From: a bacterium
GTDB taxonomy: Bacteria; Actinomycetota; Acidimicrobiia; Acidimicrobiales; CATQHL01
Reading direction: 5' to 3'
Length of the DNA: 9,911 nucleotides
Assembly: GCA_026713745.1 (NCBI GenBank)
Contig: JAPONU010000069.1
Span: forward strand, 1-9,911
This document shows, piece by piece, positions 7,090-9,911 of this stretch; within the stretch, counting starts at the first letter, position 1, and every line of letters begins with the position of its first letter. The notes below the pieces were generated by a model. It was not told the origin of the DNA. It saw only the letters and a list, made by a program, of their open reading frames with translations, and did no database searches. Position numbers and translations under genes: made by a program.

Positions 7090-7866
7090 GTGCAGCCGGC
7101 GGTAGAACTGAAGGACGTCACGCTCATCTTCGGCGGCGACCGCCCCGACGACGAGCCGGTGCTCGCCGTCCAGAACATCGATGTCGCCATCCCGCCGGGC
7201 CAGTTCGTGGCCGTCGTGGGGCCCAGCGGCTGCGGCAAGACGACGATCCTGAACATGCTGGCCGGGATCCTGAACCCCACCAGGGGGTCGGTGCTCCGCC
7301 ACGGCCAGGAGGTCGACGGCCCCAGCCAGGACATCGGCTACATGCTCGCCCGGTCCGGGCTGAGCCCGTGGCGCACCGCCCGCAAGAACGTGGAGTTGGG
7401 CCTCGAGTTCCGCAAGGTGCCGAAGCCACAACGGCGCAAGCAGGCCATGGAACTGCTGGCCAAGCTGCGCCTCGAGGGCTTCGCCGATTCGTACCCCTCC
7501 CAGCTCAGCCAGGGCATGCGTCAGCGGGTGGCCATCGCCCGCACGCTGGCCATCAGCCCCGACCTGTGGCTCATGGACGAGCCGTTCGGCGCCCTCGACG
7601 CCCAGACTCGCCTCACTGTGCAGGCCGAGTTCCTGGACCTCTGGTACGAGACCCACAAGACGGTCATCTTCGTGACCCACGACCTCGAGGAGGCCGTGCT
7701 GCTGGCCGACCGGGTCCTCGTCATGACCGCCCGGCCCGGCCGCATCAAGTCCGACACGATCGTGGATCTCCCCCGTCCGAGGGTGATCGACGAACTCCGC
7801 TTCGACGCGACGTTCCGGGAGACCGAGCACAAGATCTGGGAGGAGTTGCGCGGTGAGATCGTCTGA
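7090..7866 (+). CDS. ABC transporter ATP-binding protein (TauB/SsuB/NrtD-like)
   Basis: This 258-residue ATPase powers the importer by ATP hydrolysis on the inner face of the membrane, working as a dimer bound to the permease. It starts at GTG 7090 with AGGGG 4 nt upstream. Motifs: Walker A GPSGCGKT (44-51), signature LSQGM (139-143, usually LSGGM), Walker B LWLMDE (159-164) with catalytic E164, D-loop GALD (167-170), and H-loop H197 in FVTHDLEEAV. The Q-loop region reads YMLARSGLSPWRT (84-96), so Ala87 stands where a Gln is normal (FQ seven residues before PW). I recall similar AR-type loops in related actinobacterial ATPases but cannot check. Its 3' end overlaps the permease start by 14 nt, implying coupled translation. 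The family is clear; the substrate is not. Confidence 0.94.
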   Translation: MQPAVELKDVTLIFGGDRPDDEPVLAVQNIDVAIPPGQFVAVVGPSGCGKTTILNMLAGILNPTRGSVLRHGQEVDGPSQDIGYMLARSGLSPWRTARKNVELGLEFRKVPKPQRRKQAMELLAKLRLEGFADSYPSQLSQGMRQRVAIARTLAISPDLWLMDEPFGALDAQTRLTVQAEFLDLWYETHKTVIFVTHDLEEAVLLADRVLVMTARPGRIKSDTIVDLPRPRVIDELRFDATFRETEHKIWEELRGEIV

Positions 7867-8809
7867 CGCGGAGGAGCCCCGCGAAGCCGACATGGCCGGT
7901 CAGGCCGGATTGGCCGACGCTCTCAGCCAGGAGGAAGTGGAGGCGCTGATCCCCCACGAGCCCACCTGGAGGTACTGGCTGCGGCGTATCGACGTGCCGG
8001 TGCAGTTGTTCCGGATCGGGCTCCTGTTCCTGCTCTGGTGGCTGTGGTGGTCCGAGGTCCTCTGGAACGGCTGGGACTCGTTCTCGGTGTTCGGCGTGAC
8101 GCCATTCCCGAACGTGCCCGAGACCTTCCGCGCCAGCCCGTACGAGACCTGGGCGTACTTCACCGAGATCTACCACGAGCAGCTCTTCTGGCAGGACCTC
8201 TGGGTCACGGTGAAGGAGGCGCTGATCGGCTTCGTGCTCGGCTCGCTCCTCGGACTCGTCGTCGGCATCATCCTCGGACGCTTCCAGAGGGCGGCCAAGA
8301 CGTTCGGACCCTTCGTCGTCATCATCAACGCCATGCCCAAGATCGCCTTCCTGCCGCTCATCCTCATCGTGTACGGCGTCGGCGAGATGTCCAAGGTGGT
8401 CCTGGCCGTGACGATCGTGTTCTTCATCGTGGAGGTGCCCACCCAGTCCGCTGTGGCGCTGGTGGATCCCGACCTGGACCTGGTGTCCCGGACCATGGGC
8501 GCCTCCCAGCGTCAGCGCTTCATGAAGGTCACCCTGCCCGGCATCACCCCCGCGGTGTTCGGCGCGTTGCGGCTGTCGGCGGTCATCTCGGTGCTGGCTG
8601 TCGTCTTCGGCGAGATCTTCTCGGCCAAGCGGGGCCTCGGCCAGCGGCTCATCACCGCCGCCAACCAGCTCTCCTACGGCGACACGTTCGCCATCGTGTT
8701 CATCCTGGCCATGATCGCGCTCATCATGAACGGCGGGATCGGCTTCGTGGAGCGGAAGTCCCTGCGCTGGCAGACCACCCAGGAGGGCGGCCAGGTCATC
8801 TCGCTCTAG
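7853..8809 (+). CDS. ABC transporter permease (TauC/SsuC-like, binding-protein-dependent)
   Basis: This 318-residue inner-membrane channel subunit, probably a homodimer, lets the captured substrate pass. I chose the GTG at 7853 because GGGAGGAG lies 7 nt upstream, inside the ATPase gene; an ATG at 7892 has only a weak site. About 50 hydrophilic, acidic residues come first. Hydrophobic helices follow at roughly 52-71, 120-142, 152-174, 180-196, 235-256 and 279-298. A long external-type loop, rich in Trp and aromatic residues, lies between the first two. The cytoplasmic coupling loop for the ATPase is at about 212-233: TMGAS, then LPGITP, a degenerate EAA motif with its Gly (G216) and LP kept. 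The stop TAG (8807-8809) lies within the end of the opposing dehydrogenase gene. Only one permease is present, as expected for this family. Confidence 0.94.
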   Translation: MRSSDAEEPREADMAGQAGLADALSQEEVEALIPHEPTWRYWLRRIDVPVQLFRIGLLFLLWWLWWSEVLWNGWDSFSVFGVTPFPNVPETFRASPYETWAYFTEIYHEQLFWQDLWVTVKEALIGFVLGSLLGLVVGIILGRFQRAAKTFGPFVVIINAMPKIAFLPLILIVYGVGEMSKVVLAVTIVFFIVEVPTQSAVALVDPDLDLVSRTMGASQRQRFMKVTLPGITPAVFGALRLSAVISVLAVVFGEIFSAKRGLGQRLITAANQLSYGDTFAIVFILAMIALIMNGGIGFVERKSLRWQTTQEGGQVISL

Positions 8810-9765
8810 AGGTTGACCGGGTAGACCGGGTCCTGGCCCGAGAGCACCAGAGCCACCTGCTGGGCGGCCTTCACCTGGAGGTCCAGCACCGACTCCTCGG
8901 AGTAGAAGGCGGTGTGGGGGGTGAGGATCACGTTCGGCCGGCCGTAGAGCGCCAGGTCGGCAGCGGGCGGCTCGTCGGGCAGCACGTCGAGCCCGGCGCC
9001 GGCGATGGCTCCCCGGTCCAGCGCGTCGGCCAGCGCGGCCACGTCCACCAGCCCTCCCCGCGCCGTGTTGATCACCACAGCCTCCGGGCGCATCATCGCC
9101 AGCGCCTCGGCGCCGATGAGGTTCCGGGTCTCGGGCGTGAGGGGCGCGTGGACCGACACGAAGTCCGAGCGCGCCAGCAACTCCTCGAAGGGCACCAGTT
9201 CGACACCAAGCGCGGCGGCGTCGGCGGGATCCACGTACGGGTCGGACGCCATCACCTCCAGCCCGAAGCCCTGGGCCTTGGTGGCCACGAGCCGGGCGAT
9301 CTTGCCGAACCCCACGAGACCGACAGTGCGTCCCCGCACCCGGTAGATCGGCTTGACGGCGGCCAGATCCCAGCTGCCGCCATGCACCAGCGCGTTGCCC
9401 CGCGTCACGTTGCGGGCCAGCGCCAGCATGAGCGCCATGGCGTGATCGGACACCTCGTCCTCGCAGTACTCCGGGACGTTGGTCACGACGATCCCCTTGG
9501 CGGTCGCCGCCGCCAGGTCGACCGTGTCGATGCCGATGCCCGTGCGGGCAATGATCCGGCACCGCTCGAAGCGATCGATCACCTCGGCGGGCAGCTGAGC
9601 GTAGGTGTTGATGACCGCATCGGCTTGCGCGGCCACAGCCAGGACGTCAGCCGCTCCGACCGAGGCGGACACCCGGATCTCGACACCGAGGGGTGCGAGC
9701 ACCTCCCCCGTCGGCTCGAGATCGGGGAACGGGTGATCGGTAACGGCTACGACCGGATTCGCCAT
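8806..9765 (-). CDS. D-2-hydroxyacid dehydrogenase (phosphoglycerate dehydrogenase-like)
   Basis: This 319-residue soluble NAD-dependent enzyme interconverts 2-hydroxyacids and 2-oxoacids. The ATG at 9765 has GAGGAGA about 5 nt upstream. The nucleotide-binding domain contains VGLVGFGKIA (148-157), a G-x-G-x-x-A version of the usual G-x-G-x-x-G, and D175 (ASDPY), which favours NAD. The catalytic triad is R236 (NTARGGLVD), E265 (LPDEPP) and H284 (LTPHTAF). RTGIGIDTVDL (74-84) and VPEYCEDEVSDHAM (97-110) are typical of the phosphoglycerate/glyoxylate reductase branch. The length fits catalytic forms without a regulatory ACT domain, so serine biosynthesis is less likely than a catabolic role. The gene converges on the permease and overlaps it by 4 nt, so it is not co-transcribed with the transporter. 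Confidence 0.93.
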   Translation of the reverse strand: MANPVVAVTDHPFPDLEPTGEVLAPLGVEIRVSASVGAADVLAVAAQADAVINTYAQLPAEVIDRFERCRIIARTGIGIDTVDLAAATAKGIVVTNVPEYCEDEVSDHAMALMLALARNVTRGNALVHGGSWDLAAVKPIYRVRGRTVGLVGFGKIARLVATKAQGFGLEVMASDPYVDPADAAALGVELVPFEELLARSDFVSVHAPLTPETRNLIGAEALAMMRPEAVVINTARGGLVDVAALADALDRGAIAGAGLDVLPDEPPAADLALYGRPNVILTPHTAFYSEESVLDLQVKAAQQVALVLSGQDPVYPVNL

Positions 9766-9852
9766 CAGAGTCTCCTCGGAGTGTTTCGAGCGGCCGGGAC
9801 CGTAGTCGGCCTCAGGCTCGCAGGTCTCGTCACGCCCAGCCGGCTCGATCCA

Positions 9853-9911
9853 TCAGGGGTTCCGGCGCGCTTTCCGACGGTTGTATTCCAGTTCGGCTAC
9901 GAGCCGCAGAC
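9853..9911 (-). CDS. Possible 3' end of another minus-strand gene
   Basis: Read from the right edge, one frame gives LRLVAELEYNRRKARRNP and then TGA (9853-9855). The charged helix ending in Arg/Lys/Pro looks like a genuine protein C-terminus, and the gap to the dehydrogenase start is only 87 nt, so the two could share an operon. Eighteen codons are too few to name a product, and the other minus frames also reach stops here. Within 9766-9852 I see only the dehydrogenase ribosome site and no clear promoter. Confidence 0.3.
   Translation of the reverse strand, partial: LRLVAELEYNRRKARRNP

Noticed and set aside
7745..9562. 605-residue minus-strand frame across permease and dehydrogenase
   Set aside because: It is a compositional artefact rich in Gly, Arg, His and Asp, overlapping two well-supported genes, one in another frame of the same strand.
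9766..9911. Possible tRNA or other RNA gene near the right edge
   Set aside because: I could not fold the sequence into a cloverleaf or find acceptor and T-arm pairing.

Overview
This is a very GC-rich window from what looks like an actinobacterium. I lean towards an uncultivated Acidimicrobiia-type lineage, judging from the GC-ending codons, GTG starts, strong purine-rich ribosome sites, an Asp-rich lipoprotein tether and a mycobacterial-style long sulfatase. This placement is inference; there is no rRNA or other marker gene in the window.

Layout. (1) 1-1309 is accessory debris: an IS1182-like transposase, open at the left edge and broken at about 930-940, joined directly to what appears to be the C-terminal remnant of an unrelated protein. 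(2) 1310-1504 holds no gene. (3) 1505-3832 (-) is a cytoplasmic type I sulfatase carrying the C-x-P-x-R formylglycine motif. (4) A divergent gap of about 150 bp separates it from an SDR oxidoreductase (3986-4759, +). (5) After a strikingly AT-rich 100-bp leader with an inverted repeat comes a complete ABC importer, 4862-8809 (+): a lipoprotein substrate-binding protein made of two gapless tandem copies of one domain, then a perfect 14-bp hairpin, then a TauB/SsuB-like ATPase and a TauC/SsuC-like permease that overlap by 14 nt. (6) Convergent to the permease, and sharing a CTAG that holds both stop codons, is a D-2-hydroxyacid dehydrogenase (8806-9765, -). (7) The right edge may hold the last codons of another minus-strand gene.

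How the genes may work together (inference): the importer captures a small organic anion or aromatic compound at the cell surface. The sulfatase would remove a sulfate ester, and the SDR and hydroxyacid dehydrogenase would oxidise or reduce hydroxyl and keto groups of the product. The locus therefore looks like a small uptake-and-catabolism module. The substrate cannot be read from sequence.

The most unusual element is the double-headed binding protein. Its two domains are about 63% identical by my hand alignment, with no indel over about 298 residues and many synonymous differences. That argues for an old, maintained duplication rather than an assembly artefact. The ATPase has Ala where the Q-loop Gln is expected.
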